A DNA stretch of 64,000 nucleotides from Kushneria marisflavi (GTDB taxonomy: Bacteria > Pseudomonadota > Gammaproteobacteria > Pseudomonadales > Halomonadaceae), in assembly GCF_002157205.1 (NCBI RefSeq), contig NZ_CP021358.1, forward strand, positions 310,001 to 374,000, written 5' to 3'. Under the pieces are notes generated by a model. It was given only the letters and a program-made list of their open reading frames with translations, did not search any database and was not told the DNA's origin. Positions 18,922 through 28,717 of this stretch are shown here, one piece after another. The position numbers and the translations under genes were made by a program. Position 1 is the first letter of the stretch; each line of letters opens with the position of its first letter.

Positions 18922-20292
18922 TCACGAAAGACGTTCTGAAGACTGCTCTACAGGAACGTCAGCCGGTGAGCGCCCCTTGTCTCCCAATATGCGACGATAA
19001 CTCCACCAGGCCAGAACACCCGCCATCACATTGCCGATGGCAGCGCCGATGCCAAGACCCATGAAGCCGCCCAGCCAGGCGCCCAGGCTCAGACAGGGCA
19101 AATAGCAGACAAAAAGACGCATGAAAGAGACCGTTACCGCTCGGCGCGGCCAGCCAAGCGCATTACAAGCCGACACCACCAGCATACAGATCCCCAAAAA
19201 GGCATAGCTTGGCAGCATGAAATGCAAAAGCGTGGCCAGCATGCCACGCACTTCTTCGTTACCGGCCAGAAGCCCCGCCAGCGGCATGGCGACAGCACTC
19301 AATACGATGCCAAGCACCAGTTGCCACATCAGCACCACACGAGCGGCAAGGTTCATCAGCGCACGAATCTCCTGCCAGCGACCGGCGCCAAAGCTGCGGC
19401 CAAGCCAGGGTGGCAGAGACATGGTCAGCCCCAGCACGACCAGAATGACGAAGGTTTCCAGACGCGCTGCCAGCCCCCAGGCCGCCACTGCCGCCTCACC
19501 AAGCCTTGCCACGATGCCGGTCGCGGCCAGGGCCGATACCGCCGGCAACAGCTGCGAGGCCATGGCCGGAAGCGCAATGCCCATAAAGCGTGTCAACGAG
19601 GCGCCGGCTTCCTGACGAAGGCCTGTTCTGCTGAGCCAGTCACGCCGGGCAAGACTTCGTAGCAGCACCAAAAGGCCGATGACAAAGGCAATCAGCGTGG
19701 CCCATGCGGCACCTGCCAACCCCCAGCCATTGAAGGGGCCCACCCCAAAGATCAACACAGGGTCCAGCACAAGATTGATCAGACTGGTCAGCATCATCAT
19801 GCGTCCGGGAAGCCGCGTTTCGCCATGAGCGCGAAAAAGGCTGTAACCCAGATACAGCAATGCCCCGACCCAGCTGGCCAGAAGCCACGGCCCCCAGTAC
19901 TGATGGATCAGCACCAGCGTATCTGCATTGGCCCCCAGCAAACGGAAAATAATGGGTTCCATGAGCCAGAGCAGCAGCAGCAACGCAAGCATTGCGGCAC
20001 TGCCTCCCAGCAGAACCAGACTGCCCAGACGACGTGCGCGAGCCGTTTCACCTGCCCCCAGCGCGCGTGAAATCATGGCCGCAATGGCAATGCCAAAACC
20101 GACCTGTACCCCAATGATGACCGTGGCGACAGGAAACGTGAATGACTGCGCCGCCAGCGGCTGGGTCCCAAGGCGGGCGATAAAAATACTATCGATCAGG
20201 TTGAAGCCCAAAAGCGCCATGACGCCCATGGCCATGGGCAGTGTCTGACGCCAGAGAGTTTTACCCATTTCTCGGGTTTGAGGCGATGCCAC
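18922..20292 (-). CDS. MATE-family efflux transporter
   Basis: A 456-residue inner-membrane exporter with 12 hydrophobic helices in two similar halves. It opens with LPMAMGVMALLGFNLIDSIF and has FGIAIAAMISRALGAG in the first half, both typical of MATE/DinF-type proteins. MATE pumps export cationic drugs or metabolites using Na+ or H+. The start is GTG at 20292; TGGAGG lies five bases before it, which supports GTG over the internal ATG. The substrate is unknown. Confidence 0.88.
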   Translation of the reverse strand: MASPQTREMGKTLWRQTLPMAMGVMALLGFNLIDSIFIARLGTQPLAAQSFTFPVATVIIGVQVGFGIAIAAMISRALGAGETARARRLGSLVLLGGSAAMLALLLLLWLMEPIIFRLLGANADTLVLIHQYWGPWLLASWVGALLYLGYSLFRAHGETRLPGRMMMLTSLINLVLDPVLIFGVGPFNGWGLAGAAWATLIAFVIGLLVLLRSLARRDWLSRTGLRQEAGASLTRFMGIALPAMASQLLPAVSALAATGIVARLGEAAVAAWGLAARLETFVILVVLGLTMSLPPWLGRSFGAGRWQEIRALMNLAARVVLMWQLVLGIVLSAVAMPLAGLLAGNEEVRGMLATLLHFMLPSYAFLGICMLVVSACNALGWPRRAVTVSFMRLFVCYLPCLSLGAWLGGFMGLGIGAAIGNVMAGVLAWWSYRRILGDKGRSPADVPVEQSSERLS

Positions 20293-20351
20293 AGCACCTC
20301 CAGAGTTGATGGGATGAGAATGAATGCGGCGCGCAGTCTAACCTTATGCAC

Positions 20352-20378
20352 AAAAAAAAGCAGGCAAGGCCTGCTTTT
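20352..20378 (-). terminator. Terminator after the 156-residue secreted-protein gene
   Basis: On the minus strand the stem GCAGGC / GCCTGC with a 3-base loop is followed by an unbroken run of eight T. The plus side has only TTTT. Confidence 0.88.
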
Positions 20379-20426
20379 CGAGAGGATTACTTTCCGGCGA
20401 CCTATCGGCCGCCGGAAGCAGCTGGA

Positions 20427-20897
20427 TTACATGGAGGTCAGGATCTCGTAGCTGCTGTCCGAGCTTGAAGGGCTCTGGGTGGTATTGCCATCCACGACGA
20501 GCGTGTAATGACCGGCGGACAGCGTGCTGTCGATGTTGAAGTTGCCCTGCGCGTCGCTGGCGCTGCTGGCAACGACCTGTCCCTGCTGGTCCAGTACCAT
20601 GGCATTCAGACGATAGGAGGCGTTGTGAGCGCCTGCCGAATGACGGCTGGCAAGCTGAACCTGACCGCCGTTTTCAACGTGAAAGTTGAAGCGCTGCGGA
20701 GCGCCCTGAGCGGCGTAATAGGTGCCGGTCAGACCATCGGCAGTGGCTACGGCAGAAGGCGACAGTGCATTGCTGCTGGTGTTCAGAGCTGAACCATTGT
20801 TGGCCTTCATGAACTGGCCTTCAGTAGTAGACGCCATGCTCTGCTGTGCCATCAGTGTGGTCAGCGAAAGTGCAGCGATCAGAAGTGTGCGTGTCAT
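20427..20897 (-). CDS. Small secreted protein, possible PPC-like beta-sandwich
   Basis: A 156-residue exported protein. A signal peptide is visible from the ATG at 20897 (MTRTLLIAALSLTTLMAQ, cleavage near SMAS), with AGGGA upstream. The mature part is S-, A-, N- and Q-rich and low in charge. The C-terminal 80 residues alternate short beta-type strands (FNFHVENGGQVQLAS, AMVLDQQGQVVAS, STLSAGHYTLVVDG). That pattern resembles the bacterial pre-peptidase C-terminal (PPC) fold. This is an inference by eye; there is no firm family match. Confidence 0.65.
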   Translation of the reverse strand: MTRTLLIAALSLTTLMAQQSMASTTEGQFMKANNGSALNTSSNALSPSAVATADGLTGTYYAAQGAPQRFNFHVENGGQVQLASRHSAGAHNASYRLNAMVLDQQGQVVASSASDAQGNFNIDSTLSAGHYTLVVDGNTTQSPSSSDSSYEILTSM

Positions 20898-21055
20898 GTC
20901 ATGTCCCTTTTCAGTGTGGTATATCTCGGAGCTGTTTTTGTCAGCGCCCGTATCGATAGATATATTCTCCACCTGAAAGCACTTCTGATCGATGCACTCT
21001 ATAACAACTTTATGTTGCAAAAAATGCAACATTCGAGCCGGGAGACGTGTTTCCC

Positions 21056-22012
21056 ATGGATCTGTCCAGCCGCCTGTTACTGCTTGCCGAAGTGGTCGAT
21101 GCCGGAAGCTTCACGCGTGCCGCCGATCTGCGCCACGTTGACCGCTCTGTCATCTCGCGCCAGATCGGGCAGCTGGAAAAGGAGCTTGAGGTACGACTTT
21201 TCAACCGCTCGACCCGGGTGGTGCATCTCACGGACGTCGGCCGTGAAATCTACCAGCGCGCCCTGCGGCTGCGCACCGCCATGGAAGATGCCCGGCACGT
21301 GGCAGAAGCCTATCACAGCGAACCACGAGGCGTACTGCGCATCAATGCGCCAACGGACTTTGGTCGACGCTACGTGGCCCCCGCCGTGGGTCTTTTCATG
21401 AGACGCTTTAATGAGATGCAGGTCGAGTTGCAGTTCGACAATGCCTACGTCGATGTCATCGCCGGCGGTTATGATCTGGTCATTCGCATCAGCGAGCCCA
21501 GGGATTCATCACTGATTGCGCGGCCGCTGGCAAGCAACCATCGAGTCATCAGCGCCAGTCCCGAATTCATTCAAAAATACGGCCTGCCTGAAAGCGTTGA
21601 AGATCTGCTGAAGCTACCGGCGGTGACCTACTCACGCGACGACCTGACGCTCGACTATCTCCACTATTACGACGAGAGCAACACGATCGTGCGTGGGGCT
21701 TTCAACTCGCACTTTCGGACCAACGAACCTGAGGTCATGGTCAGAGCCATGCTGGTAGGGCTTTGCTATGGCGTAATGTCAGCTTTCATGCTCGAAGAGC
21801 CCTTTCGGGAAGGCAAACTGTTTCCGCTGCTGCCAGAGTTGCGACTGGCGCCGAGCCCCGATATTTACATGGTCTACCCCCACCGAGAGTTTCTCTCTCT
21901 CAAGACCCGACGCTTTATCGAATGTCTGCAGGAAATCGTGGGAGAGCCGCCCGTATGGGAGCGCAATATGCCGCGTATCAATATGCTGCAGGGCTATGAC
22001 CCGATGGCCTGA
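21056..22012 (+). CDS. LysR-family transcriptional regulator
   Basis: A 318-residue regulator. The winged helix-turn-helix is at the N-terminus (FTRAADLRHVDRSVISRQIG), and the LysR substrate-binding domain follows (RGVLRINAPTDFGRRYVAPA). The overall look is of the large CrgA/DmlR-like subgroup. The ATG at 21056 has GGAG 11 bases upstream and was preferred to a GTG at 21047. The divergent neighbour is the 156-residue secreted protein gene, so control of that gene is possible. The effector is unknown. Confidence 0.85.
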   Translation: MDLSSRLLLLAEVVDAGSFTRAADLRHVDRSVISRQIGQLEKELEVRLFNRSTRVVHLTDVGREIYQRALRLRTAMEDARHVAEAYHSEPRGVLRINAPTDFGRRYVAPAVGLFMRRFNEMQVELQFDNAYVDVIAGGYDLVIRISEPRDSSLIARPLASNHRVISASPEFIQKYGLPESVEDLLKLPAVTYSRDDLTLDYLHYYDESNTIVRGAFNSHFRTNEPEVMVRAMLVGLCYGVMSAFMLEEPFREGKLFPLLPELRLAPSPDIYMVYPHREFLSLKTRRFIECLQEIVGEPPVWERNMPRINMLQGYDPMA

Positions 22013-22043
22013 GTACGAACAAAACGGACGGCAAAGCGTTGCA

Positions 22044-22070
22044 AGGGCTCCAGAACATGCCTGAAGCCCT
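22044..22070. terminator. Hairpin between convergent LysR and metZ genes
   Basis: AGGGCT-c-CAG pairs with CTG-a-AGCCCT around a 7-base loop, nine base pairs with one mismatch. No T-run follows on either strand, so it is only a weak terminator candidate. Confidence 0.4.
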
Positions 22071-22083
22071 GATACCAACGGGT

Positions 22084-23277
22084 TTATAGTGCGTCCAGTC
22101 CTCGCGAGAGATCCCGCTTGATATCCTCGAGATGCTCAAGACCGACCGCAATACGAATCAACCCTTCCGTGATGCCCGCCGTGTCACGTTGTTCATCACT
22201 GAGCCGACCATGCGTAGTGGTTGCCGGATGCGTGATAGTGGTCTTTAGATCGCCCAGATTGCCGGTAATCGACAGAAGTTGCGTGGCATCAATCACGGAC
22301 CAGGCCCCTTCACGACCGCCCTTCACTTCCACGCCCAGCACGGCCCCAAAACCGCTTTGTTGACGAGCGGCCAGCGCGTGCTGCGGGTGCGAGGTCAGGC
22401 CGCTATAATGGACCCGCTCTACGCCCGGATGCGCTTCGAGCCACTGTGCCAGCGCCAGCGCATTGTCACAGTGCGCCCGCATACGAAGCCCCAGGGTTTC
22501 CAGGCCCTTGGTAAATATCCAGGCGTTGAAGGGGCTCATGCTGGGACCACAGGTTCGCACAACCCCATGCACTTCCCGGACCAGATCGGCACGACCGGCC
22601 ACTGCCCCACCGATGGCACGCCCCTGCCCGTCCAGATATTTGGTGGCCGAATGGATCACCAGATCAGCGCCATGCTCGATCGGTCGCAACAGCGCCGGCG
22701 TACAAAAGCAGTTATCGATCGCAAGCCATGCCCCATGATCATGCGCGATATCAGCCAGCGCGCGGATATCGGCGATCTCCGACAGCGGGTTGGACGGCGT
22801 CTCGGCAAATAAAAGCTTCGTACGCGACGTCATGGCCGCCTTCCAGCTTTCCAGGTCGGAAAGCTCTACAAAATGGGTGACCACACCAAACTTGCCAAAG
22901 TATTTGGCAAACAGACTGACCGTCGAGCCAAACAGTGATCTGGAGGCCACAATCTCGTCACCGGCTTCCAGAAGGCCCAGCACGGTCGACATGATGGCCG
23001 CCATGCCCGACGAGGTGGCCACACAGGCCTCAGCCCCTTCCATGGCTGCCAGACGTGCTTCAAAGGTCTGGACACTGGGGTTGGTAAAACGCGAATAGAC
23101 ATTGCCCGGCGACTCGCCGGAAAACTTGGCAGCAGCTTCAGCAGCGCTTTCGTAGACAAAGCTCGAAGTAGGAAAGATCGGTTCGCTGTGTTCCTGCTCA
23201 TGGGTACGCTGATGGCCGGCTCGAATGGCCAGTGTATCCGGATGCAGATGATCGCCCTGGGCGTCTTTTTCAAACAT
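22084..23277 (-). CDS. metZ: O-succinylhomoserine sulfhydrylase
   Basis: Makes homocysteine directly from O-succinylhomoserine and sulfide, the direct sulfhydrylation route to methionine. It has 397 residues. This PLP enzyme of the Cys/Met-metabolism family shows PTSSFVYESAAEAAAKFSG, YSRFTNPSVQTFEARLAAMEG and the PLP-lysine in HSATKYLDGQGR. It lies downstream of purF, an order shared with pseudomonads, where MetZ is the characterised enzyme. A hairpin separates it from purF, so it may have its own promoter in 23278-23355. Confidence 0.92.
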   Translation of the reverse strand: MFEKDAQGDHLHPDTLAIRAGHQRTHEQEHSEPIFPTSSFVYESAAEAAAKFSGESPGNVYSRFTNPSVQTFEARLAAMEGAEACVATSSGMAAIMSTVLGLLEAGDEIVASRSLFGSTVSLFAKYFGKFGVVTHFVELSDLESWKAAMTSRTKLLFAETPSNPLSEIADIRALADIAHDHGAWLAIDNCFCTPALLRPIEHGADLVIHSATKYLDGQGRAIGGAVAGRADLVREVHGVVRTCGPSMSPFNAWIFTKGLETLGLRMRAHCDNALALAQWLEAHPGVERVHYSGLTSHPQHALAARQQSGFGAVLGVEVKGGREGAWSVIDATQLLSITGNLGDLKTTITHPATTTHGRLSDEQRDTAGITEGLIRIAVGLEHLEDIKRDLSRGLDAL

Positions 23278-23355
23278 GATGGCTTCCTTGAATGGTCGAA
23301 GACCGTGACGTCATTTAAAAATGCCCGGGACCGCGCGGCCCGTCATCATCATGAA

Positions 23356-23385
23356 CAAAATGACCGGGCGCATGGCCCGGTCATT
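23356..23385 (-). terminator. Terminator between purF and metZ
   Basis: An 11-base-pair stem AATGACCGGGC / GCCCGGTCATT with a 5-base loop is followed on the minus strand by TTTT. It lies about 50 bases after the purF stop. Confidence 0.75.
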
Positions 23386-23432
23386 CAATGAATACCCTTT
23401 AGCGATATCCTACCCTGCCGCGGGCACGGGAA

Positions 23433-24950
23433 TCAGTCAACTTCCTCGACATCATTATGCAGGTCTACCTGCGCATGACCGCCGCTGGACTGCTGTTTGG
23501 CGGCATCGCTACGCGCGATTTCGAGCCGGGCCAGGTAGTCCGGATCGATATCCCCCGTGACATAGCAGCCATCAAAGACCGAGCAATCAAACTCGGAAAT
23601 CCCCGGATTGATTTCCCTGACCGCCTCCTTGAGATCATCAAGGTCCTGATAGACCAGCCGGTCGGCGCCGATCAACTCGGCCACATCGTCGGTCGTGCGA
23701 TCAAAGGCAATCAGCTCCATGGCCACCGGCATGTCGATCCCGTAGACATTGGGATAGCGTACGGCAGGCGCAGCAGACGCGAAATAGACATTTTTGGCGC
23801 CGGCCTCGCGAGCCATCTGAATGATTTCATTGCAGGTCGTGCCCCGCACGATGGAATCATCGACCAGCAGAACATTCTTGCCGGCAAACTCGATATCGAT
23901 GGCATTGAGCTTTTGTCGAACCGACTTCTGACGCTGCGTCTGCCCTGGCATGATGAAGGTCCGCCCGATGTAGCGGTTCTTCATGAAGCCTTCGCGATAC
24001 GCCACGTTCAGATGCAGTGCCAGTTCCAGCGCAGCCGTACGACTGGTATCGGGAATGGGGATGACGACGTCAATATCATGTTCGGACCACTCACGCTTGA
24101 TCTTCTCGGCAAGCTTTTGCCCCATGCGCATGCGTGTGGCATAGACATTGGCACCGTCGATGATCGAGTCCGGACGAGACAGATAAACGTATTCAAAAAT
24201 GCAGGGCGTCAGCCGGGCGTTTTCAACGCACTGCTGCGTATGCAGATTGCGCGCCATATCGATGTAGAGCGCCTCGCCCGGTGCCAGATCACGGATCAGC
24301 TCAAAGCCTGCTACATCCAGTGCCACCGACTCGGACGCAATCATGTACTCCGGGCCTTCCGGCGTATCGCGACGACCAAAGACCACCGGACGGATGCCGT
24401 GCGGGTCGCGAAAGGCGACCAGCCCCTTGCCATTAATAATCGATACCGCCGCATAGCCGCCCTTGCAGCGACGATGCACCCGGCGAATGGCATCGAAAAT
24501 ATCTTCGGCTTCCAGCTGGTGCCCCTGCTTGCCAAGCTCATGGGCAAAGACGTTGAGCAGCACCTCTGAATCCGAACTGGTATTGATGTGGCGCAGATCG
24601 GCGTTGAACAGCTCCGCCACGAGTTGTTCGGAATTGGTCAGATTGCCGTTGTGAACCAGCGCAATGCCGTAGGGAGAATTGACGTAAAAGGGCTGGGACT
24701 CCGATTCGCTGGCAGAGCCGGCGGTCGGATAGCGCACATGACCGATGCCAATATTGCCCTTGAGTCTTTTCATGTGACGCGTATGAAAGACGTCGCGCAC
24801 CAGACCATTGCTTTTACGCAGCAAAAAGCGCCCGTTATCCCAGGTCATCATGCCGGCAGCGTCCTGGCCCCGGTGCTGTTGCACCGTCAGCGCATCATAG
24901 ACTGCTTGGTTTACCATCGAATTGGCCATCAGGCCCACGATACCGCACAT
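23433..24950 (-). CDS. purF: Amidophosphoribosyltransferase
   Basis: Catalyses the first step of purine synthesis: PRPP plus glutamine gives phosphoribosylamine. It has 505 residues. The N-terminus is [10 protein letters not shown], with Cys2 as the glutaminase nucleophile after Met removal. [14 protein letters not shown] and [11 protein letters not shown] belong to the Ntn domain. The PRPP loop is [13 protein letters not shown]. It sits directly downstream of cvpA, as in many proteobacteria. No PurR-like operator was found in the short gap to cvpA. Confidence 0.97.
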   Translation of the reverse strand: MCGIVGLMANSMVNQAVYDALTVQQHRGQDAAGMMTWDNGRFLLRKSNGLVRDVFHTRHMKRLKGNIGIGHVRYPTAGSASESESQPFYVNSPYGIALVHNGNLTNSEQLVAELFNADLRHINTSSDSEVLLNVFAHELGKQGHQLEAEDIFDAIRRVHRRCKGGYAAVSIINGKGLVAFRDPHGIRPVVFGRRDTPEGPEYMIASESVALDVAGFELIRDLAPGEALYIDMARNLHTQQCVENARLTPCIFEYVYLSRPDSIIDGANVYATRMRMGQKLAEKIKREWSEHDIDVVIPIPDTSRTAALELALHLNVAYREGFMKNRYIGRTFIMPGQTQRQKSVRQKLNAIDIEFAGKNVLLVDDSIVRGTTCNEIIQMAREAGAKNVYFASAAPAVRYPNVYGIDMPVAMELIAFDRTTDDVAELIGADRLVYQDLDDLKEAVREINPGISEFDCSVFDGCYVTGDIDPDYLARLEIARSDAAKQQSSGGHAQVDLHNDVEEVD

Positions 24951-25009
24951 GCGTTACATCCTCGCTGTCGGTGATTGCCGACGTGTTGTCGGCCGTACTG
25001 ATCGCTTGA

Positions 25010-25564
25010 TCATTGCGACATCTGCCGTGGCAGATGCCCTTGCAGTTCACGAGCGCGCTGCGATGCTTCATCCATGAGGGACTGATCCCTGTCGAGCTGC
25101 TGATACTGGCGAATGGCCAGATCCCGCCCCTGCTCGACCCAGGGTAAAAATGTCGACTGTTGCCAGTCAGTGGTCTGACTCAACGGTGTCAAACCGACCA
25201 CCGCCACGATCACGACAAGGACAAGACCGCCGCGCAAAAAACCAAAGGCGGCCCCCAGGAGACGATTGAAAAACCCCATCCCCACCCACTCGATCATGGC
25301 GTGCAACAACCTGATGACCATGTTGGCTACCAGCAGCACGACAAATACCACCAGCACAAAGCCGATCACCAATCGAATTTGTTGACTGTCGATATAGTCT
25401 GCGAAAAGACCGGCAGCCGGCGCTGCCAGGGCTCGGGCCGTAAGTAGCGCGGCCACCCAGGCCGCCAGCCCCAGCCCTTCACGGATAAAGCCACGCGCAA
25501 ACCCCGAGAGAACGGAGAACCCCAGAATGATGACAAATGCCCAGTCGATCCAGGTCCAGCTCAC
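25010..25564 (-). CDS. cvpA: CvpA family inner-membrane protein
   Basis: A 184-residue protein with four hydrophobic helices in the first 125 residues. Typical sequence includes DWAFVIILGFSVLSGFARGF and MGFFNRLLGAAFGFLRGG. The soluble tail is Q- and R-rich. CvpA was named from colicin V production and is needed in several bacteria for bile or envelope-stress tolerance; its biochemical function is unclear. Its start overlaps the stop of the SPOR gene by four bases, and purF follows, so these are co-transcribed. Confidence 0.92.
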   Translation of the reverse strand: MSWTWIDWAFVIILGFSVLSGFARGFIREGLGLAAWVAALLTARALAAPAAGLFADYIDSQQIRLVIGFVLVVFVVLLVANMVIRLLHAMIEWVGMGFFNRLLGAAFGFLRGGLVLVVIVAVVGLTPLSQTTDWQQSTFLPWVEQGRDLAIRQYQQLDRDQSLMDEASQRARELQGHLPRQMSQ

Positions 25565-26340
25565 TGACCACCTTCGCGGCGAACAATCAGCCCCTTGATG
25601 TTGGCCTTTTCCTGCAACTCGGCGCGCGCGCGTTCACTCTCTTCGGTAGAGCTGAACGGCCCGACATAGACCGTGTTGAGCTCGCCACGCGGCTGCTGGT
25701 AGGCAGAAAAGCCCTGCGATTTGAGCTGCTGGATTAGTCGGTCAGCGTTACCGGGCTGACCGAAACTGCCCGCCTGAACGGCCCAGCCACCACTTCCGGA
25801 AGGCTGTGAGGCGCTATGACTATTTCGATTGGCAGCCGCCATGATCGGGTCTCCCGAGGAGTCATCGCTGCGGGCCGGTGTCTGGCGCTGAGTGCTGCCG
25901 GCGCTGCTGTCCCGGGAGGCTGTGGAAGGCCTGCTCGCACTTGTTGCAGCACTCGTGCTGCCGCCATTGCCACGCGCAGCAGCACTGTCACGCGAGCTCG
26001 AAGAGGACGACGCACTACGGGCCGGGGTCTGCGATGATGACGTCTCGCGCTCACGGTCCGGAAAAAGCTGGTTGCTCTGGCTGGCCTGACCGGAGCGCTC
26101 ATCAGTGTTATCAGTGCTGATGTCGTCATTGGTCGCGACATCGTTTTCACTGGACAGCGGCGACTGCGGCTCGGCCACATCGGGCTGTGACATTTCGATG
26201 GGCTGTTCGATGATCACCGATGAATCGTCGCTGCTCTTTTCATCATCACTTGAACCACCAAACAGGATGGGCAGCAGGATCAGGGCCAGTGCCACAATAA
26301 TGACGATACCGCTGATGCGCTCACGCATGCCGTATTTCAT
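25561..26340 (-). CDS. SPOR-domain inner-membrane protein, DedD-like
   Basis: A 259-residue protein with one N-terminal membrane helix (ISGIVIIVALALILLPILFG). A long disordered periplasmic linker follows (about residues 32-175, rich in S, D, Q and T). It ends in a C-terminal SPOR domain (GGWAVQAGSFGQPGNADRLI, then YVGPFSSTEESERAR). SPOR domains bind glycan strands stripped of stem peptides at the division septum. Position between folC and cvpA is that of dedD in E. coli, supporting a DedD-type division role. The serine-rich linker is longer than the E. coli one. Confidence 0.88.
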   Translation of the reverse strand: MKYGMRERISGIVIIVALALILLPILFGGSSDDEKSSDDSSVIIEQPIEMSQPDVAEPQSPLSSENDVATNDDISTDNTDERSGQASQSNQLFPDRERETSSSQTPARSASSSSSSRDSAAARGNGGSTSAATSASRPSTASRDSSAGSTQRQTPARSDDSSGDPIMAAANRNSHSASQPSGSGGWAVQAGSFGQPGNADRLIQQLKSQGFSAYQQPRGELNTVYVGPFSSTEESERARAELQEKANIKGLIVRREGGQ

Positions 26341-26355
26341 GCGACTCTCTCCTTG

Positions 26356-27621
26356 TTACGCGGTTCCCTCGCCCCTTTCGAGCCGAGCCAGAGCTTCTGC
26401 CACGGTAAAAAAGGAGCCGCAAACCAGTACGTCATCATGTTGTGAATGTTGTTCGAGCCAGTCGATGCCCGCTTCAGGGCCGTCAACCACGGCAAGGACT
26501 TGCCCACCACGTGCGCGAATAATCTCGGCCAGTGCTTCACCGGGGCGCGCGCGCGCGCCCGACAGTGTCACCGCCAGCCAGTCATCGACAACCGGCCAGA
26601 GGGCATCGATCACGCCTTCGGCATCCTTGTCCCCAAGCATGCCCAAAAGCGCCACGCGCCGGCCCACAGGCCGCTGAGCAAGCTGACTTGCCACGTAGTT
26701 CGCTGCATGGGGGTTGTGCGCCACATCCAGGCAGTAGCGCCCGATGCGCTGCATCCTTCCCGACAGTCGAATGCCGGAAAAGGCCTGTTCAAGCTTTTCG
26801 GCTTCAAGCGATAGACCAAGCGCGACGAGTGCCGTTAGTGCACTGGCAGCGTTATCCAGCGGCAGTCCGGGGTCGGGAAGCGACCAACCCCCGGCGTCTG
26901 CCGCCTCGCTCGGTCGCTGCCACTGCCAGCGACCTGTTTCGGCATGCTGCCAGTCAAAATCCTGACCCAGCACCAGACAGCGGGAAACCGGCAGTGCCTT
27001 GGCATGCGCCGCGACGGTTTTGACCATCTGTCGACTGCCCAGCACCGCCGGCCGGCCGGCGCGCAGGATACCGGCCTTCTCGGCACCGATTTTTTCGATA
27101 TCGGTCCCCAGAAAATCGGCATGATCCAACGCCACACTGGTCACGATGCCGACATCGGCATCAATGATATTGGTGGCATCCAGCTGCCCACCCAGCCCGA
27201 CTTCAAGGATGGCCATGTCCGGCGCACGGTCACGGATAATGACCAGTGCTGCCAGCGTACCCATCTCGAAGTAGGTCAGCCCAGTATCCTCGCGGACGGC
27301 ATCGATACGCTCAAAGGCATCGATCAGGGCATCATCGCCAACCTCGGCACCGTCAAAAAGAAGGCGTTCGTTATAGCGCAGCAGATGCGGCGAGGTGTAG
27401 CAGGCCGTACTCAGCCCATGAGCACGCGCCACGGCTTCCAGCATGGCAACGGTTGAGCCCTTGCCATTGGTGCCGGCCACGGTCACGACCTGCCGGGCAA
27501 TGGGACGGGATAAAAGCCCCAGCCGTTCGGCCACGACGCGAATACGCTCAAGCCCCAGGTCAATGGCGATCGGGTGCAGCTTTTCCAGGTGGGCCAGCCA
27601 CTGTGTCAGTGTGCGAGACAT
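26356..27621 (-). CDS. folC: Bifunctional dihydrofolate synthase / folylpolyglutamate synthase
   Basis: Adds glutamate to dihydropteroate and then to tetrahydrofolates. It has 421 residues. The Mur-ligase-type P-loop VAGTNGKGSTVAMLEAVA is clear. Other family stretches are SPHLLRYNERLLFDG, TYFEMGTLAALV, VGLGGQLDATNII and the later LDVAHNPHAANY. It starts five bases after accD ends. A perfect 18-base G/C palindrome (26543-26560) lies in the coding region. Confidence 0.95.
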   Translation of the reverse strand: MSRTLTQWLAHLEKLHPIAIDLGLERIRVVAERLGLLSRPIARQVVTVAGTNGKGSTVAMLEAVARAHGLSTACYTSPHLLRYNERLLFDGAEVGDDALIDAFERIDAVREDTGLTYFEMGTLAALVIIRDRAPDMAILEVGLGGQLDATNIIDADVGIVTSVALDHADFLGTDIEKIGAEKAGILRAGRPAVLGSRQMVKTVAAHAKALPVSRCLVLGQDFDWQHAETGRWQWQRPSEAADAGGWSLPDPGLPLDNAASALTALVALGLSLEAEKLEQAFSGIRLSGRMQRIGRYCLDVAHNPHAANYVASQLAQRPVGRRVALLGMLGDKDAEGVIDALWPVVDDWLAVTLSGARARPGEALAEIIRARGGQVLAVVDGPEAGIDWLEQHSQHDDVLVCGSFFTVAEALARLERGEGTA

Positions 27622-27626
27622 GATGA

Positions 27627-28559
27627 TCAGCGCGCATTTTCGGCGCTGTACGGTGTCCCATCATCACCTTCCACGTCCTCCAGCATGGTGACGGCAGGCT
27701 CCGAGGGGCGATCGGTCAGCGTGCGCAGGATACGTCCCAGACGCGTACGCATTTCGCTGCGATGGATGATCATGTCAACCGTCCCGTGCTCCAGCAGGAA
27801 TTCGCTGCGCTGGAAGCCTTCGGGCAGCTTTTCACGTACGGTCTGCTCGATAACGCGCGGGCCGGCAAAGCCGATCAGGGCATTGGGTTCGGCGACATTC
27901 AGATCGCCCAGCATGGCCAGTGAGGCCGATACGCCGCCAAAGACCGGGTCAGTAAGCACTGAGATATACGGAACACCGGCACCGCTGAGACGCTCCAGTG
28001 CCGCCGAGGTCTTGGCCATCTGCATCAGCGAGAACAGGGCTTCCTGCATGCGCGCACCACCAGAGGCAGCAAAGCAGACCAGCGGACGCTTCTCTTCACG
28101 GGCAATCGTGGCTGCGCGAACAAATTTCTCGCCCACGACGCTGCCCATGGAGCCGCCCATGAATTCGAATTCGAACGCTACGGCCACCACCGGCAGGCCA
28201 TCCAGCGTTCCCTTCATGACGATCAGGGCATCCTTTTCTTCAGTGGCCTTCTGTGCACCGGCCAGACGATCCTTGTACTTCTTGGAATCGCGGAACTTGA
28301 GTCGATCTACCGGTTCGAGCTGAGCCGCGACTTCCTCACGTCCCTCACTGTCAAGGAACCAGGAAAGACGACGACGCGCGTTCAGGCGCAGATGGTGATC
28401 ACACTTGGGGCAGACATTGTGATGCCGCTCAAGCTCGGGCCGATAAAGGACAGCCTCACAATTGGGACATTTGCGCCACAGGCCGTCGGGGATGTTGTTG
28501 CGACGATCGGTACGGGCAGTACGCCCCATTGAAGGAACAATCTTGTCGAGCCAGCTCAT
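27627..28559 (-). CDS. accD: Acetyl-CoA carboxylase carboxyltransferase subunit beta
   Basis: The beta half of the carboxyltransferase that makes malonyl-CoA for fatty-acid synthesis. It has 310 residues. It carries the N-terminal C4 zinc ribbon ([20 protein letters not shown], then PKC) and the crotonase-like fold with [19 protein letters not shown]. Its partner AccA is encoded elsewhere. It stands between trpF and folC in the conserved order. The gap to trpF (28560-28717) may contain an additional promoter. Confidence 0.97.
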   Translation of the reverse strand: MSWLDKIVPSMGRTARTDRRNNIPDGLWRKCPNCEAVLYRPELERHHNVCPKCDHHLRLNARRRLSWFLDSEGREEVAAQLEPVDRLKFRDSKKYKDRLAGAQKATEEKDALIVMKGTLDGLPVVAVAFEFEFMGGSMGSVVGEKFVRAATIAREEKRPLVCFAASGGARMQEALFSLMQMAKTSAALERLSGAGVPYISVLTDPVFGGVSASLAMLGDLNVAEPNALIGFAGPRVIEQTVREKLPEGFQRSEFLLEHGTVDMIIHRSEMRTRLGRILRTLTDRPSEPAVTMLEDVEGDDGTPYSAENAR

Positions 28560-28717
28560 CGAGAAAGGGCTTCCATATCGTTGATGGTCAGTCTTTTAAA
28601 ATGGGCGCGCCGAAAAAACTCGTGGCGCATGGCCCCATTATCAATCATCGGCGGTAGTGAGGGCCAGCCCGGCGTGCATCTCTACCCTGCATCATTCTTT
28701 TCCACCGCCTTGAAGCG

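Noticed and set aside
23457..24569. A 370-codon open frame opposite purF
   Set aside because: It is antisense to a well-conserved enzyme and shows no protein-like motif or ribosome-binding site.
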